From: DASUBV01 sp963725175
GTDB taxonomy: Bacteria > Actinomycetota > Actinomycetes > Streptosporangiales > Streptosporangiaceae
Reading direction: 5' to 3'
Length of the DNA: 64,000 nucleotides
Assembly: GCA_963725175.1 (NCBI GenBank)
Contig: CAVRXH010000006.1
Location: forward strand, 4,712,001-4,776,000
Part shown: in pieces, positions 56,354 to 64,000 of the stretch
Position numbering within the stretch: position 1 is the stretch's first letter
How the letters are laid out: each line of letters begins with the position of its first letter
Notes under the pieces: model-generated
The model's database searches: none
What the model was told of the DNA's origin: nothing
What the model saw: only the letters and a program-made list of their open reading frames with translations
Program-made: the position numbers and the translations under genes

Positions 56354-57646
56354 CTAGGTCCTTCCGTCGGCGGGCAGGGCCGGCAGTGGCGGATGGCGGT
56401 AGAAGTTCGGCTCCTGGTCGAAGTCGGCGTAGTACCGGTGGAAGACCGGGGTCGCGGACGACGCCGTCGGCGGCACGATCCAGGTCCAGTCCGCGGGGCA
56501 GGAACGGCCGTGCCGTTCCTCCCGCTCCAGGTGCTCAAGGAACCGCGCCGACTCGGTGTGATGGTCGGTCATGGTGACCCCGGCGGCGGCGTACGAGTGC
56601 AGCACCGCCAGGTTCAGCTCGGTGATGGCCTTGTCCTTCCATAGCGACCGGTTGCTGCCGGTGTCCAGGCCCATCCGGGCCGCGATGGCCGGGAGCTGGT
56701 CATAGCGCTGCGCGTCGCCCAGGTCGCGGGAACCGACCTCGGTCACCATGTACCAGCCGTTGAACGGCGCTGCCGGGTACCTGATGCCGCCGGCCTCCAG
56801 GTACATGTCGCTGATCACCGGCATCGCGTACCAGCGCAGCGCCAGCTCGGCGAACCAGTCATGCTCCGGGTGGCGCAGCGGCACCTCAAGCACCGCGTCG
56901 GCGGGCAGCTCGTGCCAGGTCGGCGCGGCGCCTGCCTCCTGGATGAGCAGCGGCAGCAGATCGAACCTGCCGTGCGGCTGCCGCCCTGGCCAGCCGTGCT
57001 CCTGTGCCATCGCGGTGACCTGGGTGCTGGCCGGATCGCCGGTCACCGTGCCGTCGCCCGGCTGGTAGCCGGCGTACCTGACGATCTGGGAGTTCAGGAT
57101 CCGCGGCCCAGGCCGGTCCGGCGCGTCGGGCGCGAACACCGTGATCACCGGCCGGATCCGGCCGTAGTTGGTCGCCTCGCGCAGGTGCGTGACCGCCTCG
57201 GCGGCGATGTCGGCGGCGGAGCTGACCTCCCGCCGGTCCCGGATCCGCAGGCTCTTCCAGTACAGCCGCCCGATGCACCGAGAGCTGTTCCGCCAGGCCA
57301 CCCGGGCGGCGAAGGCCAGCTCCGCGCTGGTGTGCCGGTAGGTGCCGGTCGCCGCGATCTCCCGGCGGACCGTCCGGATCCGGTCGCTGGCCGGCCCGGC
57401 GGACGAGGTCTCGTCGTGAAACAGCGTCAGAAACCGCTCGGCCCTGGCCAGCAACTCGGCGCGGGCCGCGACCGGCGCCACGTCCGGCTCCGGCACCGGG
57501 GCCAGGGGCACCAGGCGGGGCGGCTCGGATTCCGCCGGGCAGACGGCGTCCGCGGTGGCGGTGGCGGCGCTCGCGTCCCGCCAGCGGCCTCGGCCGGGCA
57601 GACGCCAGAGTGAATCTAAGACCGATCGCTCCTGGCTGTGGCCCAC
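56354..57646 (-). CDS. nos: Bacterial nitric-oxide synthase oxygenase
   Basis: This enzyme oxidises L-arginine to citrulline and NO. The 430-residue protein has the heme-thiolate Cys in WRNSSRCIGRLYWKSL, FNGWYMVTEVGSRDLGDAQRY, the substrate Glu region in SDMYLEAGGIRYPAAPFNGW, and DHHTESARFLEHLEREERHG with CPADWTWIVPPTASS, all family hallmarks. It has no reductase domain, so it needs an external electron donor. GTG 57646 is preferred: GGAGG lies five bases upstream and it falls just after the predicted transcription start; GTG 57673 is the outer alternative. The first 70 residues are unconserved. Confidence 0.95.
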   Translation of the reverse strand: MGHSQERSVLDSLWRLPGRGRWRDASAATATADAVCPAESEPPRLVPLAPVPEPDVAPVAARAELLARAERFLTLFHDETSSAGPASDRIRTVRREIAATGTYRHTSAELAFAARVAWRNSSRCIGRLYWKSLRIRDRREVSSAADIAAEAVTHLREATNYGRIRPVITVFAPDAPDRPGPRILNSQIVRYAGYQPGDGTVTGDPASTQVTAMAQEHGWPGRQPHGRFDLLPLLIQEAGAAPTWHELPADAVLEVPLRHPEHDWFAELALRWYAMPVISDMYLEAGGIRYPAAPFNGWYMVTEVGSRDLGDAQRYDQLPAIAARMGLDTGSNRSLWKDKAITELNLAVLHSYAAAGVTMTDHHTESARFLEHLEREERHGRSCPADWTWIVPPTASSATPVFHRYYADFDQEPNFYRHPPLPALPADGRT

Positions 57647-57681
57647 GCAGACCTCCGCTCGCGTCGGTACCACCGACGCTT

Positions 57682-57724
57682 ACGTTACGTGCCGTACTTG
57701 CTGTATGCAATTGCGCATTTGCAG
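57682..57724 (-). promoter_or_regulatory. Promoter of the NO synthase gene with degenerate operator
   Basis: On the minus strand, TTGCAT (−35, at 57705–57710), 17-bp spacer and TAACGT (−10, at 57682–57687). Directly upstream lies CTGCAAATGCGCAA (57711–57724), a looser version of the TTGCA-N3-TGCAA box with a four-base centre and no gap to the −35. Confidence 0.4.
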
Positions 57725-57860
57725 GGTGCCGTTAGCATCTGGCATATCGCATCGTGGGCGCGATCCGCAGCCGCTTGCGCAGCGTGCCCGGCCTAGCTGG
57801 TGATACCGGATAGCCTGGGGGGCCAGCGAACGGCCATGAGCGAGGACGGCGGCCAGATAC

Positions 57861-59510
57861 GTGTTCGAGACACTCTCCGATCGGCTCACCCAGGTCTTTT
57901 CTTCCCTGCGCGGCCGGGGGCGGCTGTCGCCAGCGGACATCGACGCGACCTGCCGTGAGATCAGGATCGCGCTCCTGGAAGCGGACGTCGCGCTGCCGGT
58001 GGTGCGGCAGTTCATCGCCAATGTCAGGGAGCGGGCCTCAGGTGCCGAGGTTTCCGAGGCGCTGAACCCCGCCCAGCAGGTCATCAAGATCGTCAACGAG
58101 GAACTGATCACCATCCTCGGCGGTGAGACCAGGCGACTCCGTTTCGCGAAGGTCTCCCCTACCGTCATCATGCTGGCCGGCCTCCAGGGCGCCGGTAAGA
58201 CGTCGCTGGCCGCCAAGCTGGCGCTGTGGCTCAAGTCGCAGGGCAACACGCCGATGATGGTCGCCGCCGACCTCCAGCGGCCCAACGCCGTGCAGCAGCT
58301 TCAGGTGCTCGGCGAGCGGGCCGGCATCCCGGTGTTCGCGCCCTTCCCCGGCAACGGGCAGGGCGACCCGGTTGAGGCGGCCCGCCAGTCCATCGAGCAG
58401 GCCAGGCGGCTCCAGCACAACATCGTCATCATCGACACCGCCGGCCGCCTCGGCATCGACGAAGAGATGATGACGCAGGCCATCAACATCAGGGACGCCG
58501 TCGACCCGGACGAGATCCTGTTCGTCGTCGACGCGATGATCGGCCAGGACGCGGTGCAGACCGCGCAGGCGTTCCTCGACGGCGTCGGCTACGACGGGGT
58601 GGTGCTCACCAAGCTCGACGGTGACGCCAGGGGCGGCGCGGCGCTGTCCATCGCCCAGCTCACCGGCAGGCCGGTCATGTTCGCCTCCTCCGGCGAGAAG
58701 CTGGAGGACTTCGACCTCTTCCACCCCGACCGGATGGCCTCGCGCATCCTGGATCTCGGCGATGTGCTCACCCTCATCGAGCAGGCCGAGCGGACCTTCG
58801 ACGCCGAGCAGGCCGCCTCGATGGCGGGCAAGCTGGCCTCCGGGGACGGGTTCACCCTGGAGGATTTTGTCGAGCAGCTCGCGATGGTCCGCAAGCTCGG
58901 GCCCATCGGCAACCTGCTCGGCATGCTGCCAGGCGCGGCGCAGAACCGGGAGGCACTGAGCCAGGTCAGCGACAAGGACCTGGACCGCGCGGCGGCCATC
59001 GTCAACTCGATGACCAAGGAAGAGCGGCGCAACCCGAAGATCATCAACGGCTCCCGCCGGGCCAGGATCGCGAACGGCTCCGGCGTCACGGTCGGCGAGG
59101 TCAACCAGCTCATCGTGCGGTTCCTCGAAGGCCAGAAGATGATGAAGCAGATGATGGGCGGCATTCCCGGCATGGGCGGCATGCGCCGCGGCGGCCAGCG
59201 CTCGAAGGCCAAGGGCAAGAAGAAGGGCGGCGGCAGGGGCGGCCGCCCCGCCGCCGCGCCCGGCGGCCGCCCGGCGGCCGGCCTGCCAGCGGCCCTGCCG
59301 CCAGGTCAGGCGAGCGTGCCAGGCGGCCAGGCGGGCGGGCCTGGGCAGCTCCCTGCCGGGTTCGGCCGCGGACCTGGCGGGCTGCCCGGCGGGCTCGGCA
59401 AGGACGGCGGGTTCTCCCTGCCGCCAGGGATGCCGGCCCCCGGCCAGAACCTCCCGCCCGGCCTCCGCGGCCCGCAGCAGGGCCGCGGCAAGGGCAAAAA
59501 GGGCCGATAA
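57861..59510 (+). CDS. ffh: Signal recognition particle protein Ffh
   Basis: Ffh is the GTPase that binds signal sequences. The 549-residue protein has the N domain (FETLSDRLTQVFSSLRGRG), the GTPase (VIMLAGLQGAGKTSLAAKLA, AADLQRPNAVQQL, IIIDTAGRLGIDEEMM, VLTKLDGDARGGAALS) and the M domain with Met-rich VRFLEGQKMMKQMMGGIPGMGGMRRG. After this an extra tail of about 100 residues, rich in Gly, Pro and basic residues, is longer than usual. GTG 57861 starts it. Confidence 0.97.
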   Translation: MFETLSDRLTQVFSSLRGRGRLSPADIDATCREIRIALLEADVALPVVRQFIANVRERASGAEVSEALNPAQQVIKIVNEELITILGGETRRLRFAKVSPTVIMLAGLQGAGKTSLAAKLALWLKSQGNTPMMVAADLQRPNAVQQLQVLGERAGIPVFAPFPGNGQGDPVEAARQSIEQARRLQHNIVIIDTAGRLGIDEEMMTQAINIRDAVDPDEILFVVDAMIGQDAVQTAQAFLDGVGYDGVVLTKLDGDARGGAALSIAQLTGRPVMFASSGEKLEDFDLFHPDRMASRILDLGDVLTLIEQAERTFDAEQAASMAGKLASGDGFTLEDFVEQLAMVRKLGPIGNLLGMLPGAAQNREALSQVSDKDLDRAAAIVNSMTKEERRNPKIINGSRRARIANGSGVTVGEVNQLIVRFLEGQKMMKQMMGGIPGMGGMRRGGQRSKAKGKKKGGGRGGRPAAAPGGRPAAGLPAALPPGQASVPGGQAGGPGQLPAGFGRGPGGLPGGLGKDGGFSLPPGMPAPGQNLPPGLRGPQQGRGKGKKGR

Positions 59511-59945
59511 CCCCCGTCTAGCCCAGCGTCACCGCCCAAGCCCAGGCCCAATCCCAGGCTCGGTCTGCTCGGTCTGCTCGGTCTGCTCGGCTCGCTGCGC
59601 GGCCGGGCCGCACCCATCCAGTGACAGTGAACCCACTCTTACTGCTGTAACAGCGACAGTAGAAGTGGGTTTACTGTCGCGGACGCGGACGCAGACACGC
59701 GGACGCGGACGCTGGGGCTGGGGCTGGGAGCACAGAGGGTTGCTCGGCGGGCGCAGGGCCATCGGCGCTGGGGGAGCGATTGCGGGCGTGATTACACTCT
59801 GGCGGGGCGGGTCTGGCAGAATGTCAGATCGGCCGAGCGAGGCCCTCTCTCCCTCGCCGCGCCGACCCATCTGGGCGGCACGTCCGGTCCCCACCCGCAT
59901 ACGTCCGCTGCCCGCCATCGAAATCGCTGGGAGAAGACCACAGCC
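59511..59945. other. Gene-free stretch between ffh and rpsP
   Basis: This gap of about 435 bp has no gene. It contains three GGTCTGCTCGG repeats near 59563–59590, a nested palindrome (59621–59680), a GCGGAC repeat near 59680–59715, GGGGCT repeats near 59713–59728, and presumably the promoter of the rpsP operon. Confidence 0.6.
59621..59680. repeat. Nested palindrome between ffh and rpsP
   Basis: Outer arms GTGACAGTGAACCCACT (59621–59637) and AGTGGGTTTACTGTCGC (59664–59680) pair at 15 of 17 positions. Inside lie TACTG/CAGTA and the perfect hairpin GCTG-TAA-CAGC (59644–59654). It could be the ffh terminator or a small palindromic repeat element. Confidence 0.75.
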
Positions 59946-60692
59946 GTGGCTGTCAAGATCAAGCTGAAGCGCCTGGGCAAGATCCGGGCGCCGTATTACA
60001 GGATCGTCGTCGCTGATTCCCGCACCAAGCGGGACGGCCGTGCGATCGAGGAGATCGGCAAGTACCACCCGAAGGCCGAGCCGTCGTTCATCGAGGTGAA
60101 CTCCGAGCGCGCCCAGCACTGGCTGTCGGTGGGCGCTCAGCCGACCGACCCGGTCCGCAAGATCCTGGAGATCACCGGAGACTGGCAGAAGTTCAAGGGC
60201 CTGCCCGGCACCGAGGGGACGCTGCGCGTCGCCGAGCCGAAGGCCGACCGCAAGGTCGCCTTCGCCGCCGCACTGGCCGAGACCCTGGTGGAAGGCGGCT
60301 CCGCCGCCAAGGCCAAGAGCCGGGCCAAGGCGGGCGACTCGGGGACCAAGACCGCGAAGGCGGGCAAGGCCGAGAAGCCAGAGTCAGCCAAGGCCGAGCC
60401 TGCCAAGGCCGAGACGGCTAAGGCCGAGACGGCCAAGGCCGACAAGCCCGCGAAGGCCGAGCCTGCCAAGAAGGCTGACGCCAAGGCAGAGCCGGCCAAG
60501 GCAGAGCCCGCCAAGGCGGAACCCGCCAAGGCGGAGGCTGCCAAGGACGAGCCCGCCAAGGACGAGCCCGCCAAGGCTGAGGCCGCCAAGGCTGAGGCCG
60601 ACAAGCCGGCCAAGGCCGAGAAGGCCACCAAGGCCAAGGCCGAGAAGGAGCCGGCGACGCCGGCCGCTGACTCGTCGTCCAGCGAGGGCTGA
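59946..60692 (+). CDS. rpsP: 30S ribosomal protein S16 with long repetitive tail
   Basis: The first 85 or so residues are a normal S16: AVKIKLKRLGKIRAPYYRIV, DSRTKRDGRAIEEIGKYHP and VGAQPTDPVRKILEITGDW. Ordinary S16 ends near here or by residue 160. This 248-residue version goes on with a segment of about 130 residues built of short KAEPA/KAETA/KAEAAKDEP units, Lys/Ala/Glu/Pro only, and an acidic-serine end. The tail is charged and likely disordered. GTG 59946 starts it. First gene of the rpsP–khpA–rimM–trmD operon. Confidence 0.96.
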   Translation: MAVKIKLKRLGKIRAPYYRIVVADSRTKRDGRAIEEIGKYHPKAEPSFIEVNSERAQHWLSVGAQPTDPVRKILEITGDWQKFKGLPGTEGTLRVAEPKADRKVAFAAALAETLVEGGSAAKAKSRAKAGDSGTKTAKAGKAEKPESAKAEPAKAETAKAETAKADKPAKAEPAKKADAKAEPAKAEPAKAEPAKAEAAKDEPAKDEPAKAEAAKAEADKPAKAEKATKAKAEKEPATPAADSSSSEG

Positions 60693-60694
60693 CC

Positions 60695-60937
60695 GTGCTC
60701 GAAGAGGCTCTTGAGCACCTGGTCAAGGGCATTGTCGAGTTCCCGGACGACGTCCGGGTGGACAGCCGCGGGCTGCGCAGGGGCCGGGTGCTTGAGGTTC
60801 GCGTGCACCCCGATGACCTGGGCAAGGTCATCGGGCGCGGCGGCCGGACGGCCAAGGCCCTGCGCACCGTTATCGGCTCGCTGGCCGGCAGCTCCTACGT
60901 CCGCGTCGACCTGCTGGACACCGACGAGATCCGCTAG
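60695..60937 (+). CDS. khpA: KH-domain RNA-binding protein KhpA
   Basis: This 80-residue protein has a single type II KH domain with the GxxG loop in GKVIGRGGRTAKALRTVIG, preceded by LEEALEHLVKGIVEFPDDV. KhpA-type proteins bind RNA and, in other bacteria, pair with KhpB/Jag. GTG 60695 starts two bases after rpsP ends, in the standard order before rimM. Confidence 0.95.
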   Translation: MLEEALEHLVKGIVEFPDDVRVDSRGLRRGRVLEVRVHPDDLGKVIGRGGRTAKALRTVIGSLAGSSYVRVDLLDTDEIR

Positions 60938-60942
60938 CCGCC

Positions 60943-61467
60943 ATGCAGCTGGTCGTCGGCCGGGTGGGCAGGCCGCACGGGATTCGCGGCGATGTCGTCG
61001 TGGAGGTGCGGACCGACGATCCGCAGCTCAGGTTCGCGGCGGGCCGGGTCCTGGCGACCGAGCCCGCCGCGGCCGGGCCGCTGACCGTGGTCGCCTCGCG
61101 GTGGCACTCCGGCCGGATGCTGGTCACCTTCGCGGGGTTCAGCGACCGGGACGAGGCCGCCGAGCTGACCGGCGTGCTGCTGGTCATCGACTCCAGCGAC
61201 GCTGAGCCTGGCGACCCGGAGGAGTTCGGTGATTACCAGCTCATCGGCCTGACCGCGGAGACGACCGGCGGCGAGCCGGTCGGCAAGGTCACCGACGTGC
61301 TGCACCACGGCCAGGATCTGCTGGTGATCACGGGGACCGGGTCCCGGCAGGGTGCCGAGATCCTGGTGCCGTTCGTGCTGCCGCTGGTGCCCGAGGTCGA
61401 TGTGCCAGCCGGACGCCTGGTCATCGACCCGCCCCCCGGCCTGCTCGACCCCGAACAGGCCAGCTAG
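60943..61467 (+). CDS. rimM: Ribosome maturation factor RimM
   Basis: RimM binds S19 and helps mature the 30S head. The 174-residue protein has LVVGRVGRPHGIRGDVVVEV at the start, SRWHSGRMLVTFAGFSDRDE, then the PRC-barrel domain with YQLIGLTAETTGGEPVG and the end ILVPFVLPLVPEVDV … VIDPPPGLL, all typical. ATG 60943 follows khpA by five bases. Confidence 0.96.
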   Translation: MQLVVGRVGRPHGIRGDVVVEVRTDDPQLRFAAGRVLATEPAAAGPLTVVASRWHSGRMLVTFAGFSDRDEAAELTGVLLVIDSSDAEPGDPEEFGDYQLIGLTAETTGGEPVGKVTDVLHHGQDLLVITGTGSRQGAEILVPFVLPLVPEVDVPAGRLVIDPPPGLLDPEQAS

Positions 61468-61476
61468 GGGCGCGCG

Positions 61477-62307
61477 GTGCGAATCGACATCATCACCATC
61501 TTCGGCGAGTACTTCACCGCGCTCAGCGCCTCGCTCATCGGCAAGGCCGTGCAGCGCGGCGACATCACCCTGGCCGTGCATGACCTGCGGTCCTGGGCCA
61601 CGGACGTGCACCACACGGTGGACGATGCCCCGTTCGGCGGCGGTCCCGGCATGGTCATGAAGCCCGAGCCGTGGGGCGCGGCGCTTGACGCGGTGGTCCC
61701 GGCGGGCCAGCGGCCCCGGCTGATCGTGCCCACCCCGGCCGGTGCCCCGTTCAGTCAGGCGATGGCCGCCAGGTACGCGGCGGAGCCCTGGCTGGTCTTC
61801 GCCTGCGGCCGGTACGAGGGCATCGACGCCCGGGTCACCGACGAGGCCAGGGACCGGATGGACGTCGATGAGGTCAGCATCGGCGACTACGTGCTGCCCG
61901 GCGGCGAGGCCGCGGTGCTGGTGATCGCCGAGACCGTGTGCCGCCTGCTGCCCGGGGTGCTGGGAAACGCGCAGTCGGCCGCCGACGACTCCTTCGGCGG
62001 CGGCACCGGGCCGATGGCCGGGCTGGTCGAGGGCCCGTCCTATACCCGGCCCAGGGTCTGGCGGGACCGGGAGGTGCCGCCCGTGCTGGTATCGGGCGAT
62101 CATGGCGCCATCGCCCGCTGGCGCCGCGACTGTGCCCTTCGGCGTACCGCCGAGAACCGTCCTGACCTCATTGAACGGCTGACGAGAGGCCAGCCGGGCG
62201 GATCGGCCGACGCTGCCGGAGCCGGGTCGGATAGCCTGGATGCACGTGATCGCGAAGTGCTAGCTGAGGCTGGCTTTCCGGTTAGCGGCAAAGGTATGGC
62301 ACACTGA
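61477..62307 (+). CDS. trmD: tRNA (guanine37-N1)-methyltransferase
   Basis: TrmD methylates G37 of tRNAs. The 276-residue SPOUT enzyme has RIDIITIFGEYFTALSASLI, DDAPFGGGPGMVMKPEPW, the knot region VFACGRYEGIDARVTDEARD and SIGDYVLPGGEAAVLVIAE, then FGGGTGPMAGLVEGPSYTRP. The C-terminal 40 residues are longer than usual and Ala/Ser rich. GTG 61477 starts it, nine bases after rimM. Confidence 0.97.
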   Translation: MRIDIITIFGEYFTALSASLIGKAVQRGDITLAVHDLRSWATDVHHTVDDAPFGGGPGMVMKPEPWGAALDAVVPAGQRPRLIVPTPAGAPFSQAMAARYAAEPWLVFACGRYEGIDARVTDEARDRMDVDEVSIGDYVLPGGEAAVLVIAETVCRLLPGVLGNAQSAADDSFGGGTGPMAGLVEGPSYTRPRVWRDREVPPVLVSGDHGAIARWRRDCALRRTAENRPDLIERLTRGQPGGSADAAGAGSDSLDARDREVLAEAGFPVSGKGMAH

Positions 62308-62432
62308 AAGCCGTCGCCTCGTCGCAGGAGCTTTCCGCCGAGGCGCTGCCGGGTGCCTCCGCCTGGCGACAACGAGACCGAACCAAGCGCGTTCGCTGGC
62401 GTGCGCGTGATGACTACTGAGGGACCGCACCG

Positions 62433-62792
62433 ATGCACACCGCGATTGCCGAGCTTGAGCAGGCGCAGATCCGCGCCGACATCCCGGACTTCCGGCCGGG
62501 CGACACCCTCCGTGTGCACGTCAAGGTCACTGAGGGAACCCGCTCCCGGATCCAGGTGTTCCAGGGCATTGTCATCCGGCGCCAGGGTGGTGGCGCGCGC
62601 GAGACCTTCACGGTCCGCAAGATCAGTTACGGCGTGGGCGTGGAGCGCACCTTCCCGGTGCATACCCCGGCCATCGAGAAGATCGAGGTCGTGAGCCGCG
62701 GGCGGGTCCGTCGCGCGAAGCTCTACTACCTGCGCTCGCTGCGCGGCAAGGCCGCGCGGATCCGCGAGCGGCGTGAGGTCACGTCCCGCTAG
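62433..62792 (+). CDS. rplS: 50S ribosomal protein L19
   Basis: This 119-residue L19 has IPDFRPGDTLRVHVKVTEG, RSRIQVFQGIVIRRQGGGA, ETFTVRKISYGVGVERTFPV and KLYYLRSLRGKAARIRE. ATG 62433 starts it. The 125-nt gap after trmD may hold a separate promoter or regulatory leader, but I see no clear structure. Confidence 0.97.
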   Translation: MHTAIAELEQAQIRADIPDFRPGDTLRVHVKVTEGTRSRIQVFQGIVIRRQGGGARETFTVRKISYGVGVERTFPVHTPAIEKIEVVSRGRVRRAKLYYLRSLRGKAARIRERREVTSR

Positions 62793-62915
62793 CGCTGTCG
62801 CGCGTAACGATCGCCGCCGCCCGGACCGGGCTCGCCGGCTGCCCCCGCACAGAACGCGAAGGTGACGCTGGATGTTTCGCCCCACCGGTGACGACGATGC
62901 GCCGGCAGGCCGGCC

Positions 62916-63896
62916 GTGACCAGCGACGAGGACACGGCGACAAGCGAAGACCCTGGCAGCGGGCAACCCGCACCCGGTAGCGGTGCGGTCAGGGGCCAGC
63001 CGGAAACGGCCTCCGGGCCCGCGGTCCCGGCGGCCGGGGACGCCGAGCAGGAGAGCGCACGCGGCCGCTCGTTCTGGCGAGAACTGCCCGTGCTCATCGT
63101 GGTGGCACTGGTCATCGCGCTCATCATCAAGACCTTCGTCGTGCAGGCGTTCTTCATCCCGTCCGGGTCGATGCAGAACACGCTGGCGATCGGCGACAAG
63201 GTCCTGGTCAACAAGCTCGCTTACCATTTCCGGCCGATCCACCCCGGCGACATCGTGGTGTTCGACGGCGCGGGCTCCTGGAACGCGCCGGTCGCCACGA
63301 CGCCCAGCCGTAGTCCGCTGGCGCGGCTGTATGACGAGACGCTGCTGCCGCTCGGCAGGTCGATCGCCGGGCTATTCGGCACCGCGCCGGGGCAGACGGA
63401 CTACATCAAGCGGGTCATCGGCGTTCCCGGTGACCATGTCGCCTGCTGCAACGCCCAGGGCCTGGTCACCATCAACGGCGTGCCGCTGCACGAGAAGTCC
63501 TACCTGTATCCGGGAAACACGCCGGGTGACGCGCCGATCGGGGAGGCCGGGCGGTTCAGCCTGACCGTCCCGCCGGGCCGCCTGTGGGTGCTCGGCGACC
63601 ACCGGGCCATCTCCGATGACTCGCGCGGGCACGTCGATGACCCCGGCAACGGCACCATCCCGGAGAACAAGGTCATCGGCCGGGCCTTCCTCATCGTCTG
63701 GCCGCCGAGCCACTGGCGGGTGCTGCGGATCCCGGCGACCTTTGACCAGGCGGGCATCACCGGCAAGGCGGCCGCGCTGGGCGCGACGGCCCCTGTCCTG
63801 CCGCTCGGAGCGGGCCTGGCCGGCGCCGTTCCGGTGGCCCTGCTAGGCCGGCGATTCCGGCTGCGCAGGCGCGTGCGGCGCCGGCGCGCCCGCTGA
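62916..63896 (+). CDS. lepB: Signal peptidase I
   Basis: This 326-residue peptidase removes signal peptides outside the membrane. An acidic, disordered cytoplasmic stretch of about 55 residues leads to a membrane helix (VLIVVALVIALIIKTFVVQA). The catalytic Ser is in FFIPSGSMQNTL and the catalytic Lys in YIKRVIGVPGDHV; GDHRAISDDSRGHV is box E. A second hydrophobic segment near the end (LGATAPVLPLGAGLAGAVPVALLG) and a very basic tail suggest two membrane passes. GTG 62916 is the first start after L19. Confidence 0.96.
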   Translation: MTSDEDTATSEDPGSGQPAPGSGAVRGQPETASGPAVPAAGDAEQESARGRSFWRELPVLIVVALVIALIIKTFVVQAFFIPSGSMQNTLAIGDKVLVNKLAYHFRPIHPGDIVVFDGAGSWNAPVATTPSRSPLARLYDETLLPLGRSIAGLFGTAPGQTDYIKRVIGVPGDHVACCNAQGLVTINGVPLHEKSYLYPGNTPGDAPIGEAGRFSLTVPPGRLWVLGDHRAISDDSRGHVDDPGNGTIPENKVIGRAFLIVWPPSHWRVLRIPATFDQAGITGKAAALGATAPVLPLGAGLAGAVPVALLGRRFRLRRRVRRRRAR

Positions 63897-63949
63897 TCTG
63901 GCTCGCGGGCGTCGTTCGCGGAGCCGTGCGGCGCTAGGCTCATTCCGAC

Positions 63950-64000
63950 ATGGACGACGACCAGAGCACGCGGGATCGCGTGGCCGGGCAAACCGGCCTG
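63950..64000 (+). CDS. Start of a downstream gene (partial)
   Basis: ATG 63950 opens a frame reading MDDDQSTRDRVAGQTGL up to the window edge. TAGGCT lies about ten bases upstream, as in a leaderless mRNA. Seventeen residues are too few to identify; a second signal peptidase or RNase HII would fit the position in related genomes. Confidence 0.5.
   Translation, partial: MDDDQSTRDRVAGQTGL

Overview
The window is a GC-rich chromosomal stretch of an actinobacterium. The evidence is the smc–ftsY … ffh–rpsP–khpA–rimM–trmD–rplS–lepB block, GTG/TTG starts and four-base start/stop overlaps, a DivIVA-domain protein, the F420 enzyme CofC/FbiD, and a 13E12-type (DUF222+HNH) gene. The lineage is inferred, perhaps Streptosporangiales or Frankia-like; no rRNA or tRNA is present to settle it.

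Layout. 1–7572: a tight plus-strand operon with an unrecognised 507-residue protein, an HprK-like P-loop protein, PLP synthase PdxS/PdxT, a glutamate-semialdehyde-type aminotransferase, a nucleotidyltransferase and a beta-hydroxyacid dehydrogenase. 7573–11231: a large DUF222/HNH gene bordered by near-identical inverted ends and a 13-bp direct repeat. 11250–18284: two MFS transporters, a MocR-type regulator, an ATP-grasp ligase and a MatB-like acyl-CoA synthetase. 18370–20375: two tandem trypsin-fold peptidases without signal peptides, each with its own promoter region, conserved leader hairpin and terminator. 20479–26680: a beta-propeller protein, a sulfotransferase, a small membrane protein–UbiA–histidine kinase–response regulator operon, and a pirin. 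26690–28050: a zeta-type toxin with a downstream small protein, less GC-rich than its surroundings, followed by a 58-nt perfect palindrome. 28658–31642: split transhydrogenase pntAA-pntAB-pntB. 32287–47822: housekeeping genes (hup, ddl, gpsA, plsC, cofC, thiL, thiD, rpmB, recG, rsmD, coaD, yceD, rpmF, rnc, mutM, acyP). 47844–64000: a Tat-secreted esterase, smc, ftsY, a nitric-oxide module, then ffh to lepB.

The most interesting region is 53860–57724. Between ftsY and ffh, where streptomycetes carry amtB-glnK-glnD, this genome has a DivIVA-domain protein, a flavohemoglobin with a long Pro/Ala-rich N-terminus, and a convergent bacterial nitric-oxide synthase. The first two have the same 13-bp palindrome (TTGCA-N3-TGCAA) exactly 4 nt upstream of their predicted −35 boxes; a degenerate version abuts the NOS −35. 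This suggests one regulator controlling NO production, NO detoxification and a polar-growth-type protein.

Caution: at least 14 single-base frame breaks interrupt otherwise well-conserved genes, including smc (six), ftsY, recG and rsmD. Sequencing or assembly indels are the likeliest cause, so broken genes here should not be read as pseudogenes without checking.
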